Positions 15,186 to 22,387 of a DNA stretch of 42,854 nt are shown here, piece after piece (position 1 is the stretch's first letter; each line of letters opens with the position of its first letter). The position numbers and the translations under genes were made by a program. This DNA is from Vulcanimicrobiota bacterium (lineage in GTDB: Bacteria > Vulcanimicrobiota > Vulcanimicrobiia > Vulcanimicrobiales > Vulcanimicrobiaceae): NCBI GenBank assembly GCA_003164495.1, contig PLTN01000037.1, positions 1 to 42,854 of the forward strand, read 5' to 3'. The notes beneath the pieces are model-generated. The model ran no database searches, had not been told where the DNA came from, and saw nothing but the letters and a program-made list of their open reading frames with translations.

Positions 15186-16386
15186 CGCGGACCAACCGCT
15201 GCGCTTGGGCGTGGCCGGGCTCGGCGTAGCGAGCACGCTGTTTCTGCCCGGCGTCGAGGCGTATCCGAACGCCCGTATCGTGGCGGCCGCCGATAGGCGT
15301 CCGGCGGCGCTCGCCGCGTTCGCAGAGCGCTATGACGCGCGAACCTACGATTCGGTCGAGGCGCTGTGCGCCGACCCGGACGTCGACGTCGTCTGGATCG
15401 CCACGCCGAACCAGTTCCATTGCGAGCACACGATCCTCGCGATCAAGTACAAAAAACACGTGGTCTGCACGAAGCCGATGGCACTCGGCGTCGACGAAGC
15501 GCAGCGGATGTGCGAAGCGGCGGAGCGCAACGGCGTGCAGCTCTTGTGCGGGCAGACCTGGAGCATGAGCCCCGACGTGCAGGCGATGTGGCACGTCGTG
15601 AAGTCGGGCGAGCTCGGCGCGTTGATCGCGGTCAACACGTGGCTTTCCACCGATTGGCTGCTCAAGCCGCGGATGCCCGAAGAACTCGATGAAGCGCTCG
15701 GCGGCGGCGTCGTCTACCGGCACGCGCCGCACCTGATCGACACGGTCCGTTTGCTCGGCGGCGGACGCGTGCGCAGCGTGCGCGGTTCGGTCGGCCGCTG
15801 GATGCCCGAACGGCCGTGTCCGGGAAACTTCTCCGCGTACCTGGAGTTCGAAGACGGCACGCCGGCGACGATTGCCTACAACGGCTACGGCTACTTCGAT
15901 ACCTCCGAACTCACGTGGGGCATCGGCAACCGCCTCTACACGGACGAGCAGCGCATCGCCGTTCGCAGCGCACTGAAGGCCGGCACCTTCGACAACGATG
16001 CCGCGAAAGAAGAGATGCGCTTCGGTGCGGGGACGACGGCCGCCGCGAACACGAGCGGCACGCCGACCGTGGCCGGCACGCGCGCGCACATCGGCTGGTT
16101 CGGCATCACGGTCGCGAGCTGCGAGCGCGGTGACGTGCGCCAGTCACCCAACGGCCTCTACATTTACGACGCGAACGGCCGCCATGAAATCCCGGTCAGC
16201 GGCGGCCGCGGAACCGGCATGCTCGAGATGCGCGAGATGTACGAGTGCCTGCACGACGGCGTCCCGATCACCCACGACGGCCGCTGGGCCCTCGCCACCC
16301 TCGAAGTCGGCATGGCCCTCCTCGCCTCGAGCGAGCAACGCCAAGAAATCGTCCTATCGCACCAATGCCCCGTCAACCACGCGTGA
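15172..16386 (+). CDS. Gfo/Idh/MocA-family NAD(P) dehydrogenase, Pht4-like
   Basis: The 404-residue protein has an N-terminal Rossmann fold (LGVAGLGVASTLFLPG), a DVVWIATPNQFH strand-loop and the CTKPMAL segment that replaces the usual EKP of the family, followed by the large alpha/beta domain with a GGGVVYRHAPHLIDTVRLL helix that carries the conserved catalytic-site His/Asp. The 4,5-dihydro-4,5-dihydroxyphthalate dehydrogenase Pht4 belongs to this family, and the start DQPLRLGVAGLG resembles it. Placed behind a phthalate-oxygenase-like Rieske enzyme, it is a good candidate for the dihydrodiol dehydrogenase. GTG at 15172 overlaps the end of the SBP gene. The last gene before a large inverted-repeat element. 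Confidence 0.85.
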   Translation: MSPPSADQPLRLGVAGLGVASTLFLPGVEAYPNARIVAAADRRPAALAAFAERYDARTYDSVEALCADPDVDVVWIATPNQFHCEHTILAIKYKKHVVCTKPMALGVDEAQRMCEAAERNGVQLLCGQTWSMSPDVQAMWHVVKSGELGALIAVNTWLSTDWLLKPRMPEELDEALGGGVVYRHAPHLIDTVRLLGGGRVRSVRGSVGRWMPERPCPGNFSAYLEFEDGTPATIAYNGYGYFDTSELTWGIGNRLYTDEQRIAVRSALKAGTFDNDAAKEEMRFGAGTTAAANTSGTPTVAGTRAHIGWFGITVASCERGDVRQSPNGLYIYDANGRHEIPVSGGRGTGMLEMREMYECLHDGVPITHDGRWALATLEVGMALLASSEQRQEIVLSHQCPVNHA

Positions 16387-16496
16387 GCAAGAGATGGGCC
16401 CGCGAAAATGTGTTGTGGGGAAGAGAAACACCTCGGCCCTACGGCCATCGGTTGCGTGAGCAAACGTGAGACCCAACAGCGAACGTAAAAACCTTT

Positions 16497-16538
16497 GTCA
16501 TTCCGAGCGGAGCGCCGCAGGGCGCGTAGTCGAACGCG
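16497..16538 (+). repeat. 42-base interspersed repeat, copy 1
   Basis: Begins GTCATTCCGAGCGGAGCG, contains the small internal palindrome GCGCC-GCAG-GGCGC and ends with TAGTCGAACGCG. It is identical over all 42 bases to the copy at 42693-42734. About 20 bases further on, copies share a (C)TAGGGCAA or CCAGGGCAA block. This kind of TCATTCCGAGCGGAGCG repeat is known as an intergenic repeat in various bacteria. Confidence 0.85.
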
Positions 16539-16651
16539 AGACAACCTTCAGTGTTCGCTAGGGCAACGCTGCGAATGTGCAAGATAGCCACTACGCTATC
16601 AGCGCACTCCCCGTTATGGGGCATTGCCCTAGTGTATAGGTAATGGAGTGG

Positions 16652-16696
16652 CGCGTTCTTCGACTACGCGCCCTGCGGCGCTCCGCTCGGAATGAC
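16652..16696 (-). repeat. interspersed repeat, copy 2 (inverted)
   Basis: Same 42-base core on the minus strand, with a 3-base insertion after CGCGTTC. It forms the right arm of the inverted element with copy 1. A run of nine A follows it at 16697-16705, which on the minus strand is a T-run before the core. Confidence 0.85.
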
Positions 16697-16823
16697 AAAA
16701 AAAAAGACGTCGCTGTTGAATCTTACTTTCGCTCGCGCAGCCGATGGCCGTAGGGCCGAGGTGTGTTTTCTTCCACCAATGTCTCGCGAAATCAATTTCT
16801 CCCAACAGTAGCATGTCGCTACG

Positions 16824-17213
16824 CTAAGCGCGTCGAGCTGCGGCGACCCACCAGATCAAGAGCAGTTGCAGCGGGACGCGGAGCCAGATGACCCATGCGG
16901 GGGCGACCGTTGTGAAGTGGTCGGCGGCGATTGCCATGTAGATGTTGGCCGGCCAGACGGCGACGAGCAGCACGATGAGGCCGATTGCCGCGGCGCTGCG
17001 TGTGGCAGGGACGAGCAGGCCGATCCCGCCCGCGAGTTCGGCGACGCCGCTCACCGCAACGAGCAGATCGGCATGGCCGAGTTGCGGCGGCACGATCGAG
17101 GTGAAGATTTCCGGATGCGTGAGGTGCGCGGTTCCCGAGGTCAAGAACAATGCGGCCGGAGCGCCGATGCGAAACAGGAAGTGCAGAAGTCTTCGGGCGG
17201 TGCTACCGTTCAA
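16824..17213 (-). CDS. DoxX-like integral membrane protein
   Basis: The 129-residue protein has four predicted membrane segments: LFRIGAPAALFLTSG at the start, the LLVAVSGVAELAGGIGLLVP segment, SAAAIGLIVLLVAVWPANI, and VIWLRVPLQLLLIWWVA at the end. The sequence pattern AELAGGIGLL and PANIYMAI is typical of DoxX/DoxX-like proteins, whose roles are diverse (thiosulfate:quinone oxidoreductase subunits, oxidoreductase complexes); none can be assigned here. The start is probably TTG at 17213, 11 bases inside the end of the upstream gene; the longer in-frame extension is shadow. Last gene of the minus-strand operon ubiX-SRAP-small secreted protein-DoxX. Confidence 0.75.
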   Translation of the reverse strand: MNGSTARRLLHFLFRIGAPAALFLTSGTAHLTHPEIFTSIVPPQLGHADLLVAVSGVAELAGGIGLLVPATRSAAAIGLIVLLVAVWPANIYMAIAADHFTTVAPAWVIWLRVPLQLLLIWWVAAARRA

Positions 17214-17532
17214 CGTCGTATTTCGGACGCCGTCCCGTGACCGTTGCGGTGCAGTCGATCGCACCGGCGATGTTGGCATTGCCGCCGGCAAGGTCGCGCT
17301 CGAAGCGATCGTGATGGGCGCAATCCGGGTCGCCGATATCGAACTTGAAGTCGACCATATCGTGGATCGCCTGAACGCTGCTGCGATGCGGCGGCACGCA
17401 CCAAGACACATAGAGTGCGTTCCCGCGCGCCGTGTAGGAATACGCGGTAACGAAAACGCCGGCATCGGCCGTCGCGTTCTTCACGACGACGTGCGTCTGG
17501 TTGGGTAAACCGAACGAAGACTGATAGCACAT
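17203..17532 (-). CDS. small secreted protein of unknown function (possibly starting at a non-standard ATC codon at 17610)
   Basis: With the first ATG the product has 109 residues (CYQSSFGLPNQTHVVVKN, several Cys, VSWCVPPHRSSVQAIHDMVDFK). I do not recognise the family. Upstream of that ATG the frame stays open to 17658 and encodes a textbook signal peptide: ALRLGLTIAAAAIALAITPLPAVA followed by the ATG-encoded Met. This stretch holds no ATG, GTG or TTG; the best-placed first codon is ATC at 17610-17608, 16 bases before the end of the SRAP gene. So either AUC initiates, or a base is wrong or changed. The coordinates given are the conservative ones. The product is probably exported, which the Cys pairs fit. 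Confidence 0.6.
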   Translation of the reverse strand: MCYQSSFGLPNQTHVVVKNATADAGVFVTAYSYTARGNALYVSWCVPPHRSSVQAIHDMVDFKFDIGDPDCAHHDRFERDLAGGNANIAGAIDCTATVTGRRPKYDVER

Positions 17533-17594
17533 CCCGGCGACGGCCGGCAGCGGGGTGATTGCGAGGGCGATCGCCGCGGCGGCGATGGTGAGGC

Positions 17595-18302
17595 CTAATC
17601 GAAGAGCGATGGTGTTGCCATTCCCGTATCCGCAACGGGCACGATCAGCGCCTCGTCATCAAAGCGAGCATTGCCGACGCGCGGCGCGACCGGGTTCGCC
17701 GTCCACCATTCCGGCGGGCTCGGCGTCAGCAGCCCGAACAGCGTCTCGGCATCGCGTTCGCCGGGGGCGATCCATTCGCGTGCGCGTTCGACGTCCAGTA
17801 CTGCCGGCATGCGCGAGTGGATCGTCGCCATGAACGCGTTCGCCGGTTGCGTGACGATCGTCGCGCTGGTCAGCGTCTCATCACCCGACGGTGAGGTCCA
17901 CACGTCCCACAGTCCGGCAAACACGAACGGCTCATCGTCGGTCCGGTGGATCCACAGCGGCGTCTTGCCGCCGTCGGGGTCGGTGCGCCATTCGTAGAAG
18001 CCGTCGGCGAAGATCGCGCAGCGACGGGTGTGAAACGCGTCGCGATACGTCGGTGCTTTGGCAATCGTCTCGATGCGCGCGTTGAACGTCGAGAGCTTCA
18101 CCGCCGACGGATGTTCGGCATGCGGGGGCACGAGGCCCCAGCGCACCTCTTCGACGCTGCGAGCGGGATCGTTGAGCAACGCTACGATCGGCTGTGTCGG
18201 CGCGATGTTGAAGCGGCTACGCAACGTGCGTGCGACGCTCGTGGTGCCGAGCGTTTTTGCAAGCGGCCAGGGCGGCTTGCGCAGCGTGAAACGGGCGCAC
18301 AT
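17595..18302 (-). CDS. SRAP-domain abasic-site-processing protein (HMCES/YedK family)
   Basis: The 235-residue protein crosslinks covalently to abasic sites in single-stranded DNA and protects them. All catalytic residues are in place: Cys2 after the removable Met, Asn74 in FNARIET, Glu104 in GFYEW and His162 in HSRMP (E. coli YedK: Cys2, Asn75, Glu105, His160). WGLVPPHA and PVSPRVGN-like (NPVAPRVGN) segments are also standard. The ATG directly abuts the UbiX stop (TGAATG), so it is translationally coupled to ubiX, an unexpected partner. A third DNA-damage gene in the window besides the ada pair. Confidence 0.95.
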   Translation of the reverse strand: MCARFTLRKPPWPLAKTLGTTSVARTLRSRFNIAPTQPIVALLNDPARSVEEVRWGLVPPHAEHPSAVKLSTFNARIETIAKAPTYRDAFHTRRCAIFADGFYEWRTDPDGGKTPLWIHRTDDEPFVFAGLWDVWTSPSGDETLTSATIVTQPANAFMATIHSRMPAVLDVERAREWIAPGERDAETLFGLLTPSPPEWWTANPVAPRVGNARFDDEALIVPVADTGMATPSLFD

Positions 18303-18869
18303 TCACTCCGCGCCCTGCCAGCGCCGGAAGAGGTCATTGTCGATGTTGAATTGATCGAGCACCTTGCCAACGGTATGGTTCACGACGTCTTCGATGGTCT
18401 TCGGACGCGAATACGTGCCGGGGACCGGCGGCAGGATGATCGCGCCGGCTTCGGCCGCACGCGTGAGGTTGCGCAGATGGTTGACGTGCAGCGGTGTCTC
18501 GCGCACGACCAGCACCAGCGTGCGCCGCTCCTTGAGACACACGTCGGCGGCGCGCACGAGCAGGTTGTCGTTGAGCGAGTAGGCGATCGCCGAGGCCGAA
18601 CGCATCGAGCACGGCACCACGATCATCCCGTCGGTCTTGAACGATCCCGACGAGATCGACGCGGCCAGGTTGCCGCTGTCGTGGAGCACGTCGGCGTAGG
18701 CTTCCAATTCCGGCGGCTTGACGTCGGTCTCCAGTTCGACGGTTTGTTTGGCCTGCGGTGAGATCACGAGGTGGACCTCGATGCCGCCGATCGCGCGCAG
18801 CGCCCGCAGTGTTTGGATCGCATAGATGCTCCCGCTGGCACCCGATACACCGACGATGATTCTGCGCAT
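18303..18869 (-). CDS. ubiX: flavin prenyltransferase UbiX
   Basis: Makes prenylated FMN from FMN and dimethylallyl phosphate, the cofactor of UbiD decarboxylases. The 188-residue protein has the family's GVSGASGSIYA N-terminus, GSFKTDGMIVVPCSM, NLLVRAADVCLKERR, VVRETPLHVNHL and PGTYSRPKTIEDVVNH. ATG at 18869 gives the standard N-terminus; the 27-residue upstream extension overlaps the divergent gene's leader and is not homologous. It likely serves the UbiD protein at 7826-9208. It is the first gene of a minus-strand operon and is divergent from the dehydrogenase at 18925, with 55 bases between start codons. Confidence 0.95.
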   Translation of the reverse strand: MRRIIVGVSGASGSIYAIQTLRALRAIGGIEVHLVISPQAKQTVELETDVKPPELEAYADVLHDSGNLAASISSGSFKTDGMIVVPCSMRSASAIAYSLNDNLLVRAADVCLKERRTLVLVVRETPLHVNHLRNLTRAAEAGAIILPPVPGTYSRPKTIEDVVNHTVGKVLDQFNIDNDLFRRWQGAE

Positions 18870-18924
18870 TGCCGCACCGTTTCCGGGGCATGGACGCCGA
18901 ACCTCCGGGGGGAAGGGTCGGGCT

Positions 18925-19734
18925 ATGAATGGCAACGATTCCAGCGCCAAGACGGTAGCCGTCCTGGGGCTCGGCGAAGCCGGCTCGTTACTGGCTCGCG
19001 ATCTGGTCCACGGCGGCGCCGTCGTGCGCGGCTGGGATCCCGATTTTCACGGGGACTTGAGCGAGATTCCGCGTGCCGCAAGTTTCGCCGCCGCCGTGGA
19101 CGGTGCGGATATCGTCATCTCGGTGAACTGGGCCACCGTCGCCGCCGACGTGGCGCGCGAAGCACTGCCGCTGCTGCACCGCGGGATGATCTACGCCGAT
19201 CACAATACGGCCGGTCCGAAGCTGAAGGAAGAACTGGCGGCGATCGTCGCGCCCAGCGGCGCATCGTTCGTCGACGTCGCGATGATGGCGCCGGTTCCGC
19301 CGCTCGGGATGCGCGTGGGCATGTTCATGGCGGGCAGCGGTGCCGAAGAACTGGCCGCGTTCTACCGGCGCTTCGGCACGCCGGTGGGATTCATCGGTAC
19401 GAAACCCGGTGAGGCGAACGCGCGCAAACTGACGCGTTCCGTGTTCTTCAAGGGCATGTCGTCGTCGATTTATGAAGCGCTCGAAGCGGCGCGCGCCGTG
19501 GGCGTCGAGGATTGGCTGCGCTCGGACATCATACGCACGTTGGTCGAAGCCGATGAGGCAACGCTCGATCGGGTAGTCGACGGTACCGAAAAACACGCGG
19601 TGAGGCGCGGGCACGAGATGCGCGATGCGGAGGCGATGCTGCGCGAATTGGGCACGCCGACCACGATGGTGACGGCAACGGCGGAATCGCTCGAACGGAT
19701 CGCCCGCGAGAAGAAGGTCCCCGCACACCGGTGA
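18925..19734 (+). CDS. NAD(P)-binding dehydrogenase with DUF1932 C-terminal domain (6-phosphogluconate dehydrogenase-like)
   Basis: The 269-residue protein has an N-terminal Rossmann motif VLGLGEAGSLLARDL, a DIVISVNWATVAADVA segment and DHNTAGP, as in beta-hydroxyacid dehydrogenases. The C-terminal part, RKLTRSVFFKGMSSSIYEALEAARAVG, is the DUF1932 helical domain. Substrate unknown; a hydroxyacid or a catabolic intermediate is likely given its place as first gene of the ABC-transporter/FAH/monooxygenase operon. ATG at 18925 follows GGGGGGAAGG; an in-frame ATG at 18826 would overlap ubiX and adds unrelated residues. The stop overlaps the GTG of the ATPase gene. Confidence 0.85.
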   Translation: MNGNDSSAKTVAVLGLGEAGSLLARDLVHGGAVVRGWDPDFHGDLSEIPRAASFAAAVDGADIVISVNWATVAADVAREALPLLHRGMIYADHNTAGPKLKEELAAIVAPSGASFVDVAMMAPVPPLGMRVGMFMAGSGAEELAAFYRRFGTPVGFIGTKPGEANARKLTRSVFFKGMSSSIYEALEAARAVGVEDWLRSDIIRTLVEADEATLDRVVDGTEKHAVRRGHEMRDAEAMLRELGTPTTMVTATAESLERIAREKKVPAHR

Positions 19735-20525
19735 CCGCCGCACCGGCGATCGTCCTGCGGGACGTCGGTAAGGTCTTCGTGCGCGACGACGGCACCGCCG
19801 TCGCCGTCCTCGAGCACGTCACTTTCGAAATCGCCGCCGGCAGTTTCGTGTGCCTCGTCGGCCGCAGCGGCAGCGGGAAGTCGACGATCCTCAACATGAT
19901 CGCCGGATTGATCGCGCCCTCGAGCGGCACGATCGCCTTTGCCGACGGGATCACCAAGCGGCCGCGCCTGGACATCGGCTACCTGACGCAGAAGGAAACG
20001 CTGCTGCCGTGGCGCGACGTGCTGCACAACGTCGCGATGCCGCTCGAAGTGCGCGGCATGAACAAGGCGGAACGCGAGGTGCGAGCGCGCGAGTTGATTC
20101 GGCGGGTCGGTCTCGCCGACGCCGAAAAACGCTACCCGCGCGAGCTCTCGGGCGGGATGTCGCGTCGCGCCTCGCTCGCGCGCATGCTGGCCAGCGATCC
20201 GGCGACGCTGTTGCTCGACGAGCCGTTCGGCGCGCTCGATGCCCAGTTGCGCGGCGACCTGCAAGCCGAATTGCTGCAGCTCTGGGGCGGCAGCGGCAAG
20301 ACGATCGTGTTCGTCACCCACGACATCGACGAAGCGCTGTTGCTGGCCGATCGCGTGATCGCGCTGCAGTCCGGCGGTCGCATCGCCGTCGACGTCGATC
20401 TGCCGCGAGCGCGCCCGCGCAACCCGCGCGACGTGCGCTTCGGGCCGGAGTTCATCGCATTGCACGAGCAGTTGCTCGATGCGCTCACCACCGATCCCGG
20501 CGTGCGCAGCGTCGCAACGGCATGA
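19731..20525 (+). CDS. ABC transporter ATPase, NitT/TauT (SsuB/TauB) type
   Basis: The 264-residue ATPase shows Walker A GRSGSGKST (residues 44-52), Q-loop YLTQKE, signature LSGGMSRRASLARML, Walker B LLLDEPFG with Asp163-Glu164 and the switch His in VFVTHDIDEAL. The signature's GGM-S-R-R is typical of this importer group. GTG at 19731 overlaps the preceding stop; the ATG of the permease overlaps its own stop. This is the only ABC ATPase in the window, although six matching receptors are encoded, so it may energise uptake for more than one. Confidence 0.95.
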   Translation: MTAAPAIVLRDVGKVFVRDDGTAVAVLEHVTFEIAAGSFVCLVGRSGSGKSTILNMIAGLIAPSSGTIAFADGITKRPRLDIGYLTQKETLLPWRDVLHNVAMPLEVRGMNKAEREVRARELIRRVGLADAEKRYPRELSGGMSRRASLARMLASDPATLLLDEPFGALDAQLRGDLQAELLQLWGGSGKTIVFVTHDIDEALLLADRVIALQSGGRIAVDVDLPRARPRNPRDVRFGPEFIALHEQLLDALTTDPGVRSVATA

Positions 20526-21349
20526 ACGCAACGCTCTCGGCCGTCGAATCGCGGCGCAACGTGCGCGCGCGGCACAACGTGCGCATCCTGCTCGCGCGGA
20601 GCGTGCTCTTCGTCGTCGTCGTCGGGCTGTGGCAGATCGGCTCGGCGCTGAACCTGATCGATGCGACCGTCGTGCCGAGCCCGCTTGCCATCGGCGCGAG
20701 CCTGCTGAAGATCATCGTCAACGGCCAGCTCGTCTTTCATGCCTGGATCACGATTCAAGAAACGATTGCGGGCTTCTTGATCGGTGCGATCGGCGGCATC
20801 GTGCTCGGCTTCGCGATCGGCCGCTATCCGGCGCTCGCGGAAGTCCTCGACCCGTTCATTCTGGCGATCTACAGCGTGCCCAAGGTCGCGCTCGCGCCGC
20901 TGTTCGTCGTCTGGTTCGGCATCGGCATCTTCATGAAGATCGTGCTGGCCGCCGTTACGGTGCTGTTCATCGTGTTTTTCAACACGCTGGCCGGCGTGCG
21001 CAACGTCGATCGCGACCTGGTCGACGCCGTCTGGCTGATGGGCGCCAAGCCGCGCGACGTGCTCTTCAAAGTGCTCGTACCCTCGGCGATGAGCTGGGCG
21101 CTGACCGGCGTGCGCATCTCGATCCCCTATGCGCTGATCGGCGCGATCATCGGCGAGTTAATCGCATCCAACCGCGGGATCGGCTATCTCATCTCTTCGG
21201 CCGCCGCGGCCTACGACACGGCGGGCGTCTTTGCCGCCCTCATCGTATTAACGGTCTTGGCGATGCTTCTCAACGCCGTCGTCGACGAGATCGACCGCCG
21301 CCTCTCCAAGTGGAAAGTCGACGCTTCCGTCAGCATACGAGGAACGTAA
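20522..21349 (+). CDS. ABC transporter permease, NitT/TauT (SsuC/TauC) type
   Basis: The 275-residue membrane protein has about six hydrophobic segments, beginning with ILLARSVLFVVVVGLWQIG. The EAA coupling motif is recognisable in DAVWLMGAKPRDVLFKVLVP (residues ~170-190), followed by GVRISIPYALIGAIIGEL. ATG at 20522 overlaps the ATPase stop; a longer frame from 19850 is ATPase shadow. One permease gene implies a homodimer with the adjacent ATPase and the SBP at 21353. Confidence 0.95.
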   Translation: MNATLSAVESRRNVRARHNVRILLARSVLFVVVVGLWQIGSALNLIDATVVPSPLAIGASLLKIIVNGQLVFHAWITIQETIAGFLIGAIGGIVLGFAIGRYPALAEVLDPFILAIYSVPKVALAPLFVVWFGIGIFMKIVLAAVTVLFIVFFNTLAGVRNVDRDLVDAVWLMGAKPRDVLFKVLVPSAMSWALTGVRISIPYALIGAIIGELIASNRGIGYLISSAAAAYDTAGVFAALIVLTVLAMLLNAVVDEIDRRLSKWKVDASVSIRGT

Positions 21350-21352
21350 CCC

Positions 21353-22387
21353 ATGCAACTTACCCGTAAACACGCGCTCACCGCGCTGGCCGTCGCCGCG
21401 GCGACCAGTTTCCCGGCGATCGCACGCTCGGCGACGCAGTCGCTTCAAGTCGGGCAAATCGGCAACTCGGTCGCTTTCTTCCCGATCTTCGTGGCCGACA
21501 AGCTGGGCTATTACAAAGATGCCGGTCTCGACGTCACGGCCACCGCGTTCTCCAGCGGAACGCTGGTGGGCACGGCGGTCACGTCCAACAGCATCGATAT
21601 CGGCAACTCAGTGATCACCGACGTCTTCGCGCTGCTCAAGGCAAACCGGCCGGTGAAGCTGATCGGCTCGCTCTGCGACGCGTACTATATCGACATCGTG
21701 GCCTCGAATCAATTCCTCGCCGCGACCAAGCTGACGCGCGCGAGCAGTCTCGCCGACAAGATCAACGCGCTCAAGGGCAAACGCGTCGGCATCACCGGAC
21801 CCGGCTCCGGGACGCAGGCGCTGGTCGACTATCTCTTTCGTCTGCAAGGGCTCGATTCGACGCGGGACGTCGAGCTCGTGAATGTCGGAGCCGATCAGAG
21901 CGCGGTGCTGCAAACGATGAAGACCGGACGCATCGACGCCGTGTCGTTTGCGTGGCCGATGACGATGATCGCCGAGGCGAACAACGTCGGCAAAGGGTTC
22001 ATCGAGCCGGCGGCCGGCGACGTGCCGTCGATGCGCGACCAAGTGCAGGGCGTGATCTACGCCAAGCCCGACCTGATCGCCAGGCGGCAGGACGCCGTCG
22101 TCGCCTACGTTCACGCGATCGGGCGCGCCGAAGCGTACCTGCATCAAAACGCGAACCAGGCGCGAGGCTTGCTCAAGCAATATGACGGCGCGCTGAGCGA
22201 CACCGCGATCGACGCTTTGCTTGCCGCCTACATCCCGGTGTTGCCGCGCCAGCCCGATATCGCGGCGAACAGCTACGAGAAAGCGCTCCAATTTCACCGC
22301 CTGACCGGCTTTGCCGGCCCGACGGGCAACACGTTCCCGGAGGTCGTCGACTCCACCACCATGCTGAAAGCGATGCGCCGCTCATGA
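21353..22387 (+). CDS. ABC transporter substrate-binding protein, NMT1/TauA type (with its own permease and ATPase)
   Basis: The longest receptor of the window, 344 residues. The leader QLTRKHALTALAVAAATSFPAIARSA has an Arg-Lys pair and may be Tat-like. Landmarks of the family: FPIFVADKLGYYKDAGLDV, GTAVTSNSIDIGNS, and MKTGRIDAVSFAWP. GAGGAA precedes the ATG at a normal distance. It is the only SBP that follows directly on a permease and ATPase, so it is the cognate receptor of that core. The stop overlaps the ATG of the FAH-family gene, which ties the imported compound to that enzyme. Confidence 0.9.
   Translation: MQLTRKHALTALAVAAATSFPAIARSATQSLQVGQIGNSVAFFPIFVADKLGYYKDAGLDVTATAFSSGTLVGTAVTSNSIDIGNSVITDVFALLKANRPVKLIGSLCDAYYIDIVASNQFLAATKLTRASSLADKINALKGKRVGITGPGSGTQALVDYLFRLQGLDSTRDVELVNVGADQSAVLQTMKTGRIDAVSFAWPMTMIAEANNVGKGFIEPAAGDVPSMRDQVQGVIYAKPDLIARRQDAVVAYVHAIGRAEAYLHQNANQARGLLKQYDGALSDTAIDALLAAYIPVLPRQPDIAANSYEKALQFHRLTGFAGPTGNTFPEVVDSTTMLKAMRRS

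Larger units (their letters stand above)
16400..16790. mobile_element. MITE-like element: ~165-base imperfect inverted arms around a short centre
   Basis: This is what the 437-base gap between the convergent genes ending at 16386 and 16824 holds. The left arm (about 16400-16568) and the reverse complement of the right arm (about 16622-16790) match over nearly their full length, with scattered mismatches and short indels. Landmarks in order: CACCTCGGCCCTACGGCCATCGG, CAACAGCGA, the GTCATTCCGAGCGGAGCG core, and CTAGGGCAA at the inner edge. The centre has another small hairpin, GATAG-CCACTACG-CTATC. It has no coding capacity. It may be a non-autonomous mobile element and, as RNA, could fold into one long hairpin and end transcription from both sides. 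Confidence 0.7.

Noticed and set aside
16444..16790. Short plus and minus ORFs in the 16.4-16.8 kb gap (for example 16439-16624 and 16629-16814 on the minus strand)
   Set aside because: They are translations of the inverted repeat itself (each carries the same FDYAPCGAPLGMTK-like string), not genes.
16400..16790. CRISPR array
   Set aside because: Only two repeat copies, in opposite orientation, with no regular spacers and no cas genes.
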